Shown here in pieces: positions 9,761 through 20,712 of a stretch of DNA of 64,000 nt. Position 1 is the first letter of the stretch. The number at the start of each line of letters is the position of its first letter. The DNA comes from Sandaracinus amylolyticus. Lineage in GTDB: Bacteria > Myxococcota_A > Polyangia > Polyangiales > Sandaracinaceae. The stretch is from NCBI RefSeq assembly GCF_000737325.1, contig NZ_CP011125.1, forward strand, positions 9,052,001 through 9,116,000, written 5' to 3'. Made by a program: the position numbers and the translations under genes. The notes under the pieces are model-generated. The model did not search any database. It saw nothing but the letters and a program-made list of their open reading frames with translations, and was not told the origin of the DNA.

Positions 9761-10072
9761 TCAGCTCTTGATCTCGACCTCGACACCCGCCGAGAGATCG
9801 AGCTTCATGAGGGCCTCGAGCGTCTGCTGGTTCGGCTCGAGGATGTCGAGAAGGCGCTTGTGAGTGCGGATCTCGAACTGTTCACGCGACTTCTTGTCGA
9901 CGTGCGGGCCACGGAGAACCGTGAACTTCGAGATGCGGGTGGGCAGCGGGATCGGTCCCGCGACGCGCGCGCCGGTCCGCTTCGCGGTGTCGACGATCTC
10001 CGACGCGCTCTGGTCGAGCAGGCGGTGGTCGTACGCCTTGAGGCGAATCCGGATCTTCGTGGCAGCAGCCAT
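9761..10072 (-). CDS. rpsJ: 30S ribosomal protein S10 (uS10)
   Basis: Small-subunit protein that also acts as NusE in antitermination. 103 residues. [17 protein letters not shown] and [19 protein letters not shown] are the family signatures. It leads the S10 part of the cluster, 53 bp after tuf. Confidence 0.98.
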   Translation of the reverse strand: MAAATKIRIRLKAYDHRLLDQSASEIVDTAKRTGARVAGPIPLPTRISKFTVLRGPHVDKKSREQFEIRTHKRLLDILEPNQQTLEALMKLDLSAGVEVEIKS

Positions 10073-10125
10073 GATTCTATCCTTCCGAGTCCAGCGTTCG
10101 AGTCAGAGTCAGAGTCTCGACTCGA

Positions 10126-11316
<1,191 letters not shown>

Positions 11317-11368
11317 GACTCGTGTCCTCTAGTCTTCGATATCGGCGGGAGTCTTCAGAGGGCGGCGA

Positions 11369-13489
11369 TCAGCCCTTGCCCTTGACCTTCGCGATGATTC
11401 CGTCCGCGACGTTGTTCGGCACCGCGGCGTAGTGCGAGAAGGTCATCGTGTAGCTCGCGCGACCCTGCGTCTTGCTGCGCAGATCCGTCGAGTAACCGAA
11501 CATGTTCGCGAGCGGCACGTCGGCGGTGACGACCTTCATGTTGCCGCGCTGGTCCATGTTCTTGACCTGGCCGCGGCGCGAGTTGAGGTCGCCGATGACG
11601 TCGCCCATGAAGTCCTCGGGACAGACCACCTCGACTGCCATCATCGGCTCGAGGAGGTTGAGGCCCGAACGCTTCGCGGCTTCCTGGAAGGCCATCGAGC
11701 CGGCGATCTCGAACGCGTTCGCGTTCGAGTCGACGTCGTGATAGCTGCCGTCGACGAGGCGCGCCTTCACGTCGATCACGGGATAGCCCGCGAGCACGCC
11801 GCGCGTCATCGCGTCCTTGATGCCCTTCTCGACCGGCGGGATGAACTCCTTCGGCACCACGCCGCCGACGATCCCGTTCTCGAACACGAAGCCGCTGCCC
11901 GGCTCACCCGGCTCGAGGTCGATGTAGACGTGGCCGTACTGGCCGCGACCACCCGACTGCTTGACGTACTTGCCCTCGATCTTCTTGACGGGCTTCTGGA
12001 TCGACTCGCGGTACGCGACTTCGGGCGCACCGACGTTCGACTCGACCTTGTGCTCGCGCTTGAGCCGGTCGACCATGATCTCGAGGTGCAGCTCGCCCTG
12101 GCCGGCGATGATCGTCTGGCCGGTCTCCGCGTTCGTGTACGCGCGGAACGAGGGGTCCTCCGCGATCAGCTTGCCGAGCGCCTCGCCGAGCTTCGTCTGA
12201 TCGGCCTTCGTCTTCGGCTCGATCGCCTGCGAGATGACCGGCTCCGGGAAGATCATCCGCTCGAGGATGATCGGGTGCTTCTCGTCGCAGAGCGTGTCAC
12301 CCGTGCGGACGTCCTTGAGGCCGACGGCCGCGCAGATGTTGCCCGCCTGGATGTCCTTGATCTCCTCGCGCTTGTTCGCGTGCATGCGGAGGAGACGACC
12401 GATGCGCTCGCGCTTGCCCTTCGTGCTGTTGAGCACCGACGCGCCGCTCTCGAGCGTGCCCGAGTAGACGCGGATGAAGGTCAGCTGACCGACGAACGGG
12501 TCGTTGATGATCTTGAACGCGAGGCCGGCGAAGGGCTCGTTGTCGTCCGCCTTGCGCGAGAGCTTCTTCTCCGCGTCGTCGACGTCCTCGCCCTGCACGG
12601 GCGGGATGTCGAGGGGCGACGGGAGGAAGTCGACGACCGCGTTGAGCAGGAGCTGGACGCCCTTGTTCTTGAAGGCCGACCCGCAGATGACGGGCACGCA
12701 CTTGAACGCGAGGGTGCCAGTCCGGAGCGCGCTCAAGATCTCGTCGACGCTGAAGCTCGTGTCGCCCTCGAGGTAGCGCTCCATGAGCTTGTCATCGAGC
12801 TCGGCGACCGCCTCGAGCAGACGCTCGCGCGTCTTGTTCGCCTGGTCCTGGTACTCCGCCGGGATCTCGACGACGTCGTACTTCGAGCCCTTCGCGTCGT
12901 CGTGGAAGACGAACGCCTTCATGCGGACGATGTCGAGGATGCCGCGGTGGTTCTCCTCGGTGCCGAGGGGCAGCTGCACCGCGATCGCGTTCGCGCCGAG
13001 GCGCTCCTTGATCGACAGGAACGAGCGGTCGAAGTTCGCGCCCGCGCGGTCCATCTTGTTGATGAAGCAGATGCGCGGAACACGCCAACGGTCGGCCTGA
13101 CGCCACACCGTCTCGGACTGCGGCTCGACGCCGGCGACGCCGTCGAACACCGTCACCGCGCCATCGAGCACGCGCAGCGAGCGCTCGACTTCGATCGTGA
13201 AGTCGACGTGGCCGGGGGTGTCGATGATGTTCACGCGGAACTGCTGGCCGTTGAACAGGCCCAGCTCCGGACGCCAAAAGCAGGTCGTCGCCGCGGAGGT
13301 GATCGTGATTCCACGCTCCTGCTCCTGCTCCATGTAGTCCATGGTCGCAGCGCCGTCGTGGACTTCGCCGATCTTGTAGTTGACGCCCGTGTAGAAGAGG
13401 ATGCGCTCGGTCGTCGTGGTCTTGCCGGCATCGATGTGCGCCATGATGCCGATGTTGCGCGTTCTCTCGAGCGGGTACTCGCGGGGCAC
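11369..13489 (-). CDS. fusA: Translation elongation factor G
   Basis: Translocase GTPase. The GTG at 13489 with a GGAG 6 nt upstream begins the classic [19 protein letters not shown] and gives 706 residues; the frame stays open upstream but that part has no EF-G homology. P-loop [23 protein letters not shown] and NKMDRAGAN are present. Domains II-V continue to a short Lys-rich end. Confidence 0.98.
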   Translation of the reverse strand: MPREYPLERTRNIGIMAHIDAGKTTTTERILFYTGVNYKIGEVHDGAATMDYMEQEQERGITITSAATTCFWRPELGLFNGQQFRVNIIDTPGHVDFTIEVERSLRVLDGAVTVFDGVAGVEPQSETVWRQADRWRVPRICFINKMDRAGANFDRSFLSIKERLGANAIAVQLPLGTEENHRGILDIVRMKAFVFHDDAKGSKYDVVEIPAEYQDQANKTRERLLEAVAELDDKLMERYLEGDTSFSVDEILSALRTGTLAFKCVPVICGSAFKNKGVQLLLNAVVDFLPSPLDIPPVQGEDVDDAEKKLSRKADDNEPFAGLAFKIINDPFVGQLTFIRVYSGTLESGASVLNSTKGKRERIGRLLRMHANKREEIKDIQAGNICAAVGLKDVRTGDTLCDEKHPIILERMIFPEPVISQAIEPKTKADQTKLGEALGKLIAEDPSFRAYTNAETGQTIIAGQGELHLEIMVDRLKREHKVESNVGAPEVAYRESIQKPVKKIEGKYVKQSGGRGQYGHVYIDLEPGEPGSGFVFENGIVGGVVPKEFIPPVEKGIKDAMTRGVLAGYPVIDVKARLVDGSYHDVDSNANAFEIAGSMAFQEAAKRSGLNLLEPMMAVEVVCPEDFMGDVIGDLNSRRGQVKNMDQRGNMKVVTADVPLANMFGYSTDLRSKTQGRASYTMTFSHYAAVPNNVADGIIAKVKGKG

Positions 13490-13558
13490 GGTCGTTCTCC
13501 GAGGCGGGGTGTTTCTTCGGGAGTGGGATTCGAATCGGTATCGAGGCCTGGATAGACG

Positions 13559-13613
13559 AAAACCCCCTCTGGCCTTTCGTGCTCTCCCTCGGAGCACCCT
13601 TTTCCAGAGAGGG
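13559..13613 (-). terminator. Hairpin with T-tract between rpsG and fusA
   Basis: On the transcribed strand a 10-bp outer stem (CCCTCTCTGG with CCAGAGGGGG, one T-G pair) encloses a 6-bp inner stem (GCTCTC-side 13579-13584 with 13592-13597). TTTT follows immediately. It lies 70 nt before the fusA start, so it could terminate or attenuate readthrough from rpsL-rpsG into fusA. Confidence 0.55.
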
Positions 13614-13748
13614 TTCCAGTCAGCGCGCTTGCTGTCTCTTCGAGACAGTCTTTGTCAGCGGCTCACTGGCCTATGTGGCGGTCGTCATCGTCTCGAATCG
13701 ACTCCTGCAATCAGGATCGAAGGAAGGGCCGTCCGTATGAACGGAATC

Positions 13749-13774
13749 AGCGCGGGAGTCGAGACTCCCGCGCT
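13749..13774 (-). other. Inverted repeat just after rpsG
   Basis: Two 12-nt arms (AGCGCGGGAGTC and GACTCCCGCGCT) separated by two bases lie 8 nt beyond the rpsG stop. No T-tract follows. With the hairpin at 13559-13613 it makes the rpsG-fusA gap (293 bp) unusually structured for an operon spacer. A third small hairpin (TGTCTC-TTC-GAGACA) lies near 13632. I see no gene in the gap. Confidence 0.5.
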
Positions 13775-13782
13775 GCGTGATC

Positions 13783-14253
13783 TCACCAGCGGTAGTGCGC
13801 GAACGCCTTGTTCGCGTCGGCCATCTTGTGCACGTCCTCGCGCTTCTTGACCGCGTTGCCACGGCCCTCGGACGCTTCCTTCAGCTCGGCCGCGAGGCGC
13901 TCGACCATCGTCTTCTCGCCGCGATCGCGGGCGTAGTCGACGAGCCAGCGCATCGCGAGCGCGACGCGGCGTTCGGGGCGGACCTCGACGGGCACCTGGT
14001 AGGTCGCGCCACCGACGCGGCGGCTCTTGACCTCGACCTTCGGCTTCACCGTGTCGATCGCCTTGCGGAAGACCTCGATCGGGTCCTCCTTGTAGCGATT
14101 GCCGATCACGTCGAGCGCGCCGTACACGATGTGCTCGGCCGTGCTCTTCTTGCCGTCCTTCATGACGACGTTGCAGAACTTCGCGATCATCCGATCGTGG
14201 AACTTCGGATCGGGAAGGATCTTGCGCTTGGGGACTTCGCGACGGCGCGGCAT
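13783..14253 (-). CDS. rpsG: 30S ribosomal protein S7 (uS7)
   Basis: 16S rRNA 3'-domain organiser. 156 residues, standard. It begins [18 protein letters not shown] and ends in AFAHYRW, both typical. It follows rpsL after 17 bp. Confidence 0.98.
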   Translation of the reverse strand: MPRRREVPKRKILPDPKFHDRMIAKFCNVVMKDGKKSTAEHIVYGALDVIGNRYKEDPIEVFRKAIDTVKPKVEVKSRRVGGATYQVPVEVRPERRVALAMRWLVDYARDRGEKTMVERLAAELKEASEGRGNAVKKREDVHKMADANKAFAHYRW

Positions 14254-14270
14254 GGTGGGCTCCTACCTGC

Positions 14271-14669
14271 TCACTTCTTGGCGCGCTTGACGCCGTACTT
14301 CGAACGACCCTGCGTGCGGATCGCCTTGTTCGTGTTCGACGGGCCCGACGCGCCCGACGCGTCGAGCGCGCCACGGACGACGTGGTAGCGCACGCCGGGG
14401 AGATCCTTCACGCGGCCACCGCGGATGAGCACGACCGAGTGCTCCTGCAGGTTGTGGCCCTCACCCGGGATGTACGTCGTGACCTCGATGCCGTTCGAGA
14501 GGCGCACGCGGGCGACCTTGCGGAGCGCCGAGTTCGGCTTCTTCGGCGTGGTCGTGTACACGCGGGTGCAGACGCCGCGCTTCTGCGGGCACTCCTGGAG
14601 CGCGGGGGACGCCGTCTTGTGGCGCACCTTCTCGCGACCCTTACGAACGAGCTGGTTGATGGTCGGCAT
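14271..14669 (-). CDS. rpsL: 30S ribosomal protein S12 (uS12)
   Basis: Decoding-centre protein. The ATG at 14669 ([15 protein letters not shown]) gives 132 residues against the usual 123-124. [17 protein letters not shown] keeps the wild-type Lys where streptomycin-resistance changes arise, and [12 protein letters not shown] is intact. The extra length is about 8 residues inserted after GALDASG, before QGRSKYG. Confidence 0.97.
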   Translation of the reverse strand: MPTINQLVRKGREKVRHKTASPALQECPQKRGVCTRVYTTTPKKPNSALRKVARVRLSNGIEVTTYIPGEGHNLQEHSVVLIRGGRVKDLPGVRYHVVRGALDASGASGPSNTNKAIRTQGRSKYGVKRAKK

Positions 14670-14860
14670 CGATACTCGGAAGGTCGGTCGATCGGGGAGA
14701 CTCTTCGCGGCGGTCAGTCCGCGAATCGGCGAACTTGGCTCCGCGTGCAGCGTCCGCTTCCTGGAAGGAGAGCCGACGAGCGCTCGAAGCACCTCTGCTC
14801 GAGAGCTCCTGCGCGCGAAAATCGGGCGCAAAGAGCCATCCCTGGCAGCGGGAGGCCGGA

Positions 14861-14888
14861 ACTTTACCGGCGGCCCTCGGCCTGTCAA
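14861..14888 (-). promoter_or_regulatory. Sigma70-type promoter of the rpsL operon
   Basis: On the minus strand TTGACA (14888-14883) is followed after 16 bp by TAAAGT (14866-14861). This would start transcription near 14854, giving a leader of about 185 nt before rpsL. The leader (14670-14853) holds no gene that I can support. Confidence 0.8.
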
Positions 14889-14935
14889 GGAACATCACGC
14901 GAAAACGGATCACGCGCGATCCCCGACAGGCCGTT

Positions 14936-15901
14936 TCAGAACGAGAATGACAGCGAGAGCCCGCCGATCCCCAGCCCGATGTGGAGGTCGGAGACGGTGG
15001 GACCCGCTTCCTGGATCGGACCGGTGTCCGTGTCCAGATCCTCGCGGAGCTCCTCGGGCGCGCGGCGGCGCTCGGTGACGACACGGGTCGGGACGAAGCG
15101 GATCTGGGCCTCGACGATCCCGGCGATGGCGAACGCCGCGAGCGCGCCGAGGCCCGCCCAGTGGATCCCGAACGCGATCTCGAGGAGGCGATTGCCCTCC
15201 TGCACCGCGTCGATGTCGCCGACCGTCTGGGCACGCGCGACCTGCGAGGAGAGCTCCTGGTGCCAGATGAGCGCGCCGATCGCGACGCCGGCGAACGCGG
15301 TCTCGGAGAGGAGGAACGTCCAGCCGAGCGGGTCGTCGCCGTTCTGGAACTGGCCGATGCCGAACGGGACGAGCGCGAGCCAGCGCGAGTTCGGGAGCTC
15401 GAGACGGATCTCTTCCTCGGCGAACGAGAGGAGACGTCGCGCTCGCTCGCGCTCACGCGCCGCGCGCGCTTCGACGGCGGCACGGGCCTCGGCCTCGCGG
15501 CGCTCGAGCTCGAGGCGCTCGCGGACCGACGCGAAGAGCTCTTGGACCTCGAGCGGAAAGAGCAGCGGGTCGAGCACGTACGTCGGTTGCTCGCGCAGCA
15601 GGCGCTCGAACTGCTCGCGCGCGGCCTCGCGACGCCCGACGAACACGTACGCGGCGCCGAGGTATTTGCGCGCTTCGGCGACGAGCGCGGCGCTCGAGAG
15701 GCGCGGCACGTCGCCGCCGACGAGCTGCTCGAAGTAGAAGACCGCGCGAGAGAAGTCGCGCTGCTCGTACGCCTGGCGCGCGATCTCGAAGTCCTCGATG
15801 TCGCCGGCGCGCGCGCGCGCTGGAGCGAGCACGGCGAGCACCGCGACGAGCAGCACGCCGAGGACGAGCGCGCCTGCGCGTTCCTCGACGCGTGTGCACA
15901 T
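14936..15901 (-). CDS. Secreted/envelope TPR-type protein of unknown function
   Basis: 321 residues. An N-terminal hydrophobic signal (about residues 10-32, ending ARARA) precedes TPR-like helices (FEIARQAYEQRDFSRAVFYF, AREQFERLLREQPTYVLDPLL). An Arg/Glu/Ala-rich helix follows at about 125-155, then two hydrophobic stretches around 170-250. The last residues are SLSFSF, ending in phenylalanine as outer-membrane proteins often do. The start codon overlaps the stop of the upstream kinase gene by one base, so the two are co-translated and probably work together. I do not recognise the family. Confidence 0.75.
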   Translation of the reverse strand: MCTRVEERAGALVLGVLLVAVLAVLAPARARAGDIEDFEIARQAYEQRDFSRAVFYFEQLVGGDVPRLSSAALVAEARKYLGAAYVFVGRREAAREQFERLLREQPTYVLDPLLFPLEVQELFASVRERLELERREAEARAAVEARAARERERARRLLSFAEEEIRLELPNSRWLALVPFGIGQFQNGDDPLGWTFLLSETAFAGVAIGALIWHQELSSQVARAQTVGDIDAVQEGNRLLEIAFGIHWAGLGALAAFAIAGIVEAQIRFVPTRVVTERRRAPEELREDLDTDTGPIQEAGPTVSDLHIGLGIGGLSLSFSF

Positions 15902-17721
15902 CAGCGCGGCGGCTCCTCGGCCTCCAGCGTCACGCGCTCGATGCGATCCGTGCCCGCGGAGAGAGCCACGCGCCCTCTATACTCGCGGTGCCCCTCGGCT
16001 GTCACGGTGTACTCGAGCTCGGCGCGGCGCGACGCGCTCGTGATCGGGACCTCGATGAGCCCGTTGGCCCGGCCGCGCGCCACCCCGTCGCCGACCACGA
16101 CGTCGGCGGCGACGTTCGTGTAGACGACGAGCAGCGCGGGACGGCTCTCGAGCGTGCGACGGAGCAGGTAGCTGCCTTCGCCCGCAGGGATCGTCTCGTC
16201 GAAGCTCGCGGTCTCGCAGCAGCTCTCGATCGACTCGACGAAGAAGTGATGGCGCCCCGGCGTGAGCTCGATGTTCTGGAAGCGCGGGCCGTACGGCTCG
16301 GGCGTGCGGCCATCGACGCCGATGCGGACGCTGACCGGGTTGAACGCGAACACGACGTGGCGCGGCGGCGCGCCGGGGTCGGGATCGGGATCGCTGCGGC
16401 GCGGTGTGGTCGCGATGCGCGTGCGGCCGGCGTCGGGCTCGGCGGCGATGGGAGCGCCGGCGTCGGGCTCGGCGAGCGCGACCACGCTCGTGCTCGTCGT
16501 CGTGGCATCGGGCGGCGCGGAGACGATCGATCCCGCGTCCTGCGGATCGGCCGCGGTGATCGGCACCTCGATCGTGCCGGCGCGCGCGTCTTGATCGCCG
16601 ACCATCATCCAGCCGCCGAGCGATGCGAGCGCGAGCGCGCCGATCGTCGCGCCGGCGATCGCGAGCGTGCGCGTGCGGCGGCGCGCGCGGCCCACGCTCT
16701 CGACGAGCGCGAGCACTTCCGCGTTCCCGTTGTCGAGCGCGAGCACGCGACCGAACTGATCGAGCGCGGCGGGCACGTCGCCCGCGTCGCGCGCCTTCTT
16801 GCCGAGCGCGGTGCACGCGACGATCGTGCGCTGCGTGATCTCGTGCGCGATGCGCGTGGGGTCGCCGAGGTACTCGGCGAGCGTCGCGGCCGGATCGTCG
16901 ATGCCGACGTCGGCGACGAATGCGCGCAGATCGCGCTCGAGATCGGCCGCGGTCGCGTAACGCGCCGCGGGATCGTGGGCGAGCGCGCGCACGATGATCG
17001 CGCGCAGCTTGCCGCCGATCGCCGGCTGGACGCGCAGCGGATCGGCGTAGTCGCCGTCGACGATGCGCTTGAGGACCTGGTGCGGGTTGCGCCCGATGAA
17101 CGGCAGCTTCCCGCACGCGAGGAAGTAGAGGACCGTGCCGAGCGAGAAGACGTCGGTGCGCGCGTCGCAGTCGCGCCCTTCGATCTGCTCGGGCGACATG
17201 TGACCGGGCGAGCCGAGGATCTGGCCGGTCGCGGTCATCGTGTGCGAGTCGACCATGTCGGCGATGCCGAAGTCGGTCAGCTTCACGCACCGCGCTTCGT
17301 GGATCAGGATGTTCTCGGGCTTCACGTCGCGGTGGACGATGCCCTTCTCGTGCGCGGCCGAGAGCGCGCGGCACATCTCGATCGCGAAGCACGCGGCGAT
17401 TTCCGCGGGGATGCTCGGGTGGTCGTCGGCGAACTTGCGGAGCGTCGGGCCCGTGAGGAGCTCGGTCGCGATGAACGACTCCTCGGAGTCTTCACCGGAG
17501 TAGTCGTAGATCTCGAGGACGCAGGGGTGGCGCAGGCGCGCAACACCCTGGGCCTCGCGGCGGAACCGGGCGCGCGCTTCCTTCGAGCCGCGCAGGTGCG
17601 GGTGCATGACCTTCAGCGCGACCAGGCGATCGAGCTTCGAATCGCGGGCGCGGAAGACCGTGGCCATCCCACCGTGGCCGATCTCCTCGAGGATTTCGTA
17701 CTTTTCGAGCGTCCGGAGCAT
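15901..17721 (-). CDS. Membrane-anchored Ser/Thr protein kinase
   Basis: Hanks-type kinase, 606 residues from the ATG at 17721. The glycine loop GHGGMATVF (16-24), catalytic Lys in VALKV (37), HRDVKPEN (130-137) and DFG (150-152) are all present, so it should be active. A short helical region around 310-345 resembles a TPR. One membrane span at about 352-374 separates the cytoplasmic kinase from an outer segment rich in Asp, Pro and Thr. A beta-rich C-terminal domain, probably PEGA-like, follows. Myxobacteria carry many such kinases. It is coupled to the downstream TPR gene. Confidence 0.92.
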   Translation of the reverse strand: MLRTLEKYEILEEIGHGGMATVFRARDSKLDRLVALKVMHPHLRGSKEARARFRREAQGVARLRHPCVLEIYDYSGEDSEESFIATELLTGPTLRKFADDHPSIPAEIAACFAIEMCRALSAAHEKGIVHRDVKPENILIHEARCVKLTDFGIADMVDSHTMTATGQILGSPGHMSPEQIEGRDCDARTDVFSLGTVLYFLACGKLPFIGRNPHQVLKRIVDGDYADPLRVQPAIGGKLRAIIVRALAHDPAARYATAADLERDLRAFVADVGIDDPAATLAEYLGDPTRIAHEITQRTIVACTALGKKARDAGDVPAALDQFGRVLALDNGNAEVLALVESVGRARRRTRTLAIAGATIGALALASLGGWMMVGDQDARAGTIEVPITAADPQDAGSIVSAPPDATTTSTSVVALAEPDAGAPIAAEPDAGRTRIATTPRRSDPDPDPGAPPRHVVFAFNPVSVRIGVDGRTPEPYGPRFQNIELTPGRHHFFVESIESCCETASFDETIPAGEGSYLLRRTLESRPALLVVYTNVAADVVVGDGVARGRANGLIEVPITSASRRAELEYTVTAEGHREYRGRVALSAGTDRIERVTLEAEEPPR

Positions 17722-17858
17722 GGGCGCGCGCCACTCGAGACACGACGAATCTAAGTGGGCCCGCCAGGACAGCGAGAAGTCTGGCGGAGGATACGGTGCC
17801 TCGCTCGGTGGAGACAACTCGGACCGGGGCGGACCCTTGGGTCGTCCGGACGGGCTCG

Positions 17859-19280
17859 TTAGTTCAAGGGGTCGAGCTCGCGGGGCCAACAAAGCGCCAT
17901 CGAGCGGAGCTCTTCGCCCTCGTCGTCGACGCCGCCGATGATCGCGACGATGCCGTCGGCGAAGAGCGCGGCGCCGGCGCGAGCGCGGGCGGTGGGCAGA
18001 CCATCGGCGAGCTCCTCGATCGAGACGGCGTCGCCCACGCGCTTCACGATCTCGACCGTGGCCTGGGCGGTGCCGTCGGCCGCCTCGCCGCCGAGCAGCC
18101 ACACGCCGCCGACGGTCTCGGCGGTCGCGGGGCGGAGTCGCGGGAAGGCCCAGGGCGTGCCGACGCTGACGCGGCACGCGTCGGGGCAGCCGGTGACGAC
18201 GAGCGTATCGTCGCGGACCGTCGTGCCGTCGGCCGCGAGACCGCCGAGCAGAACGCCGACGCGACGCTGCGGCGCGACGAGCACCGCGCCTTCGCGCACC
18301 TCGGTCGGACTGCCCTCGAGCGCGACCCCGTCGCTGCGCAGGCGCGCGACCTCGAAGAGCGGCTCGCCCTCGGCCTGGCCTCCCGCGATGACGAGCACGC
18401 CGCCGACGGTGGTGGCGACGGGGTTGCGGCGCGGCGTCGCGAGCTCGGTGATGTCGATGCTCTCGTCGAGCGGATCGATCCACGAGATCTCGCGCACGGG
18501 ATCGCCGCGGCCGTCGACGCCACCGACGATCGCCACGCCTTCCGCCCCGAGATCGACCACCGCGGACTCGCCGCCCGAGCCATCGTGCGTGGGCAGCATG
18601 CGCGCGCCGGCGCCGCTCCGGAGGTTGGTGTCGAAGCGCGCGACGTAGTCGACGGTCGCGTACACGACGCGCGAGACGCTGAAGCGCGACGCGCGCGTGG
18701 CCTGCATCGGTCGAGGCAGGACGGGGAACGGATTGCGGTCGTCGGGCGGGATCGCGTTCTCGTAGGTCAGGACTGGGTTGGCGATCGGGACGAGGCGATC
18801 GGTCGACGTGCCGCGCGTGGTGCCGCCGACGATCAGCAGGTTTCCGTCGAACGCGACGAGCGCCGGATCGGTGCGGCCCGTCGTGAGCTGGGGCTCGTCG
18901 AGATCTTGGCAGCTGAGCTCCCGGCCCATCACGACGCGCACGAACGGCACGTCGGAGAGCAGGAACGAGGGCACCGCACCGACGAGCTCGCACTCCTGGA
19001 GGTCCATCGTCATCTGGATGCGCGTGACCGCGGTGTACGTCGCGATCTCGAGCGGAACGTCGAAGTTGCCGCTCGCATCGACCGCCGCGGACGCGACGAA
19101 CGTCGCCATTCCGCCGCCCTGATCGACGACGAGCTCCAGCGTCCCCGGGCCGCATCCGAGCGCGGGGTTCGCGGCGATCGGATCGACGACGTGCACCGGG
19201 ATGTTGCTCGCGGGCGAGGGCTCGTCGCATCCCGTGATCCACGCGCCGAGCAGCGCGACACAAGCGAAGAGACGACGCAT
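17859..19280 (-). CDS. Kelch-like repeat lipoprotein
   Basis: 473 residues. MRRLFACVALLGAWITGC is a lipoprotein signal with the lipidated cysteine at 18. The N-terminal part resembles a beta-sandwich. From about 150 on, recurrent segments such as LLIVGGTT, VAIVGGVDG, VLVIAGGQ, GVLLGGLA, VWLLGGEA and VAIIGGVDD follow, the Gly-Gly pattern of kelch/beta-propeller blades. The role is unknown. The gene is transcribed toward the kinase and TPR genes. An excellent promoter ends 8 nt before its ATG, so the mRNA is probably leaderless. Confidence 0.85.
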   Translation of the reverse strand: MRRLFACVALLGAWITGCDEPSPASNIPVHVVDPIAANPALGCGPGTLELVVDQGGGMATFVASAAVDASGNFDVPLEIATYTAVTRIQMTMDLQECELVGAVPSFLLSDVPFVRVVMGRELSCQDLDEPQLTTGRTDPALVAFDGNLLIVGGTTRGTSTDRLVPIANPVLTYENAIPPDDRNPFPVLPRPMQATRASRFSVSRVVYATVDYVARFDTNLRSGAGARMLPTHDGSGGESAVVDLGAEGVAIVGGVDGRGDPVREISWIDPLDESIDITELATPRRNPVATTVGGVLVIAGGQAEGEPLFEVARLRSDGVALEGSPTEVREGAVLVAPQRRVGVLLGGLAADGTTVRDDTLVVTGCPDACRVSVGTPWAFPRLRPATAETVGGVWLLGGEAADGTAQATVEIVKRVGDAVSIEELADGLPTARARAGAALFADGIVAIIGGVDDEGEELRSMALCWPRELDPLN

Positions 19281-19288
19281 CGTGCGCG

Positions 19289-19316
19289 CCTTTACTTCGC
19301 GAGTGCCCCGAGTCAA
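19289..19316 (-). promoter_or_regulatory. Promoter giving a leaderless mRNA for the kelch-like lipoprotein
   Basis: Minus strand TTGACT (19316-19311), 16-bp spacer, TAAAGG (19294-19289), then 8 nt to the ATG at 19280. The predicted start site coincides with the start codon. The -35 overlaps the AAGGAG ribosome-binding site of the divergent pabB. Confidence 0.75.
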
Positions 19317-19326
19317 GGAGCCCGCC

Positions 19327-20712
19327 GTGCGCGCGCGGGAGATCGACGGACGAATCGACGCAGCAGCGCTCGCGGCGGGATGGCGCGGACGCGGGCTCGC
19401 GTGGCTCGACGGCGACGGGAGCTCCGCGCAGGGCCGCTGGTCGTTCGTCGGGTGCGAGCCGGTCGAAGTGCGCTCGGTGCGATGGGGCGACGCTGCGCCC
19501 TACGACGTGCTGCGCGGGCTCTCGGTGCGCGGCTCCGGCGATTGCGAGATCGATCCGGCGGACGTGCCCGCGTGGATCGGGCTCGTCGCGTACGACGCGT
19601 GCTGGAGCTCGGGCTCGGGGCTGCGCCACGCGCCTCGGCTGGCGCGCTCGGGCGATGCGCCGGTCGCGTCGTTCGCGCGCTACGACGCGCTGATCGCGAT
19701 CGACGCGCAGCGCGGGCGTGCGTGGATCGTCGGCGACGACGAAGCCGCGATCGATCGGCTCGCATCGCGCATCGACGAGCGCGCGTCGGCGCCACGCGCG
19801 CGCGTCTCGCGTCCGATCGGCGAGCCGGCGGAGGTGCATCGCGCCGCGATCGAGCGCGCGCTCGAGCACATCGCGGCGGGCGAGATCTACCAGGTGAACC
19901 TCGCGCGGCGCTGGAGCGCGACGATCGAGGGCGACGCGATCGCGCTCTTCCTCGCGATGCGCGCCGCGAGCCCGGTGCCCTTCGGGGCGTACCTCGAGCT
20001 CGGCGCGGATCGCGCGATCCTCGCGCGCACGATGGAGCGCTTCCTCCGCTGGGACGCGCGCACCCGCGCGATCGAGACGCGCCCGATCAAAGGCACGATC
20101 GCGCGCGCCGGCGATGATCGCGCCGAGGCCGCAACGTTGCGCAGCGACGCGAAGGAGCGCGCCGAGCACGCGATGATCGTCGATCTCATGCGCAACGACC
20201 TCGGGCGCATCGCGGAGGTCGGCACGGTGCACGTCGAGCGCGTGATGGACGTCGAGCCCTACGTCGGGCTCTCGCACCTGGTGTCGACGGTGCGGGCGAC
20301 GACGCGCGAGGACGTCGACCTCCGCGCGATCCTGGAGGCCACGTTCCCGCCGGGCAGCATCAGCGGCACGCCCAAGCTGCGCGCGATCGAGATCATCGAG
20401 GCGCTCGAGCGGTTCCCGCGTGGTGCGTACTGCGGCGCGATCGGTCACGTGGATCGCGCGGGCGGGCTCTCGCTGGCGGTCGCGATCCGCACAGCGACGG
20501 TCGCGCGTGGTGAGCTCGAGTACTTCGCGGGCGGCGGGCTCGTCGAGGCGAGCGTCCCGGAACGCGAGGTCGCGGAGACCGAGCTCAAGGCGCGCGTGCT
20601 CCTGGACGCAGTTCGTGCATTGGAGGAGGAGGCCGTCGGGGCTCGTGCTACAACGACCGACGATCCGTTCCGGCGTCGTCTAAGGGCAGGACAGCGGACT
20701 TTGGATCCGTGA
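19327..20712 (+). CDS. pabB: Aminodeoxychorismate synthase component I
   Basis: Chorismate-binding enzyme that aminates chorismate for p-aminobenzoate and folate synthesis. The GTG at 19327 has AAGGAG 6 nt upstream and gives 461 residues. PIKGT is the ADC-synthase form of the catalytic motif. DLMRNDLGRI, GLSHLVSTV, PPGSISGTPKLRAIEII and the end-region EREVAETELKARVLLDAV complete the family signature. The last 14 codons and the stop lie inside a tRNA-Gln gene. No pabA is adjacent; the folate gene folE is 26 kb away in the same window. Confidence 0.92.
   Translation: MRAREIDGRIDAAALAAGWRGRGLAWLDGDGSSAQGRWSFVGCEPVEVRSVRWGDAAPYDVLRGLSVRGSGDCEIDPADVPAWIGLVAYDACWSSGSGLRHAPRLARSGDAPVASFARYDALIAIDAQRGRAWIVGDDEAAIDRLASRIDERASAPRARVSRPIGEPAEVHRAAIERALEHIAAGEIYQVNLARRWSATIEGDAIALFLAMRAASPVPFGAYLELGADRAILARTMERFLRWDARTRAIETRPIKGTIARAGDDRAEAATLRSDAKERAEHAMIVDLMRNDLGRIAEVGTVHVERVMDVEPYVGLSHLVSTVRATTREDVDLRAILEATFPPGSISGTPKLRAIEIIEALERFPRGAYCGAIGHVDRAGGLSLAVAIRTATVARGELEYFAGGGLVEASVPEREVAETELKARVLLDAVRALEEEAVGARATTTDDPFRRRLRAGQRTLDP

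Noticed and set aside
15901-20448. A 1515-codon minus-strand open frame that contains the kinase
   Set aside because: Only the part from 17721 down has protein-like content. The upstream part is Arg-rich antisense and frame-shifted reading of the lipoprotein and pabB genes, a common artefact of high GC.
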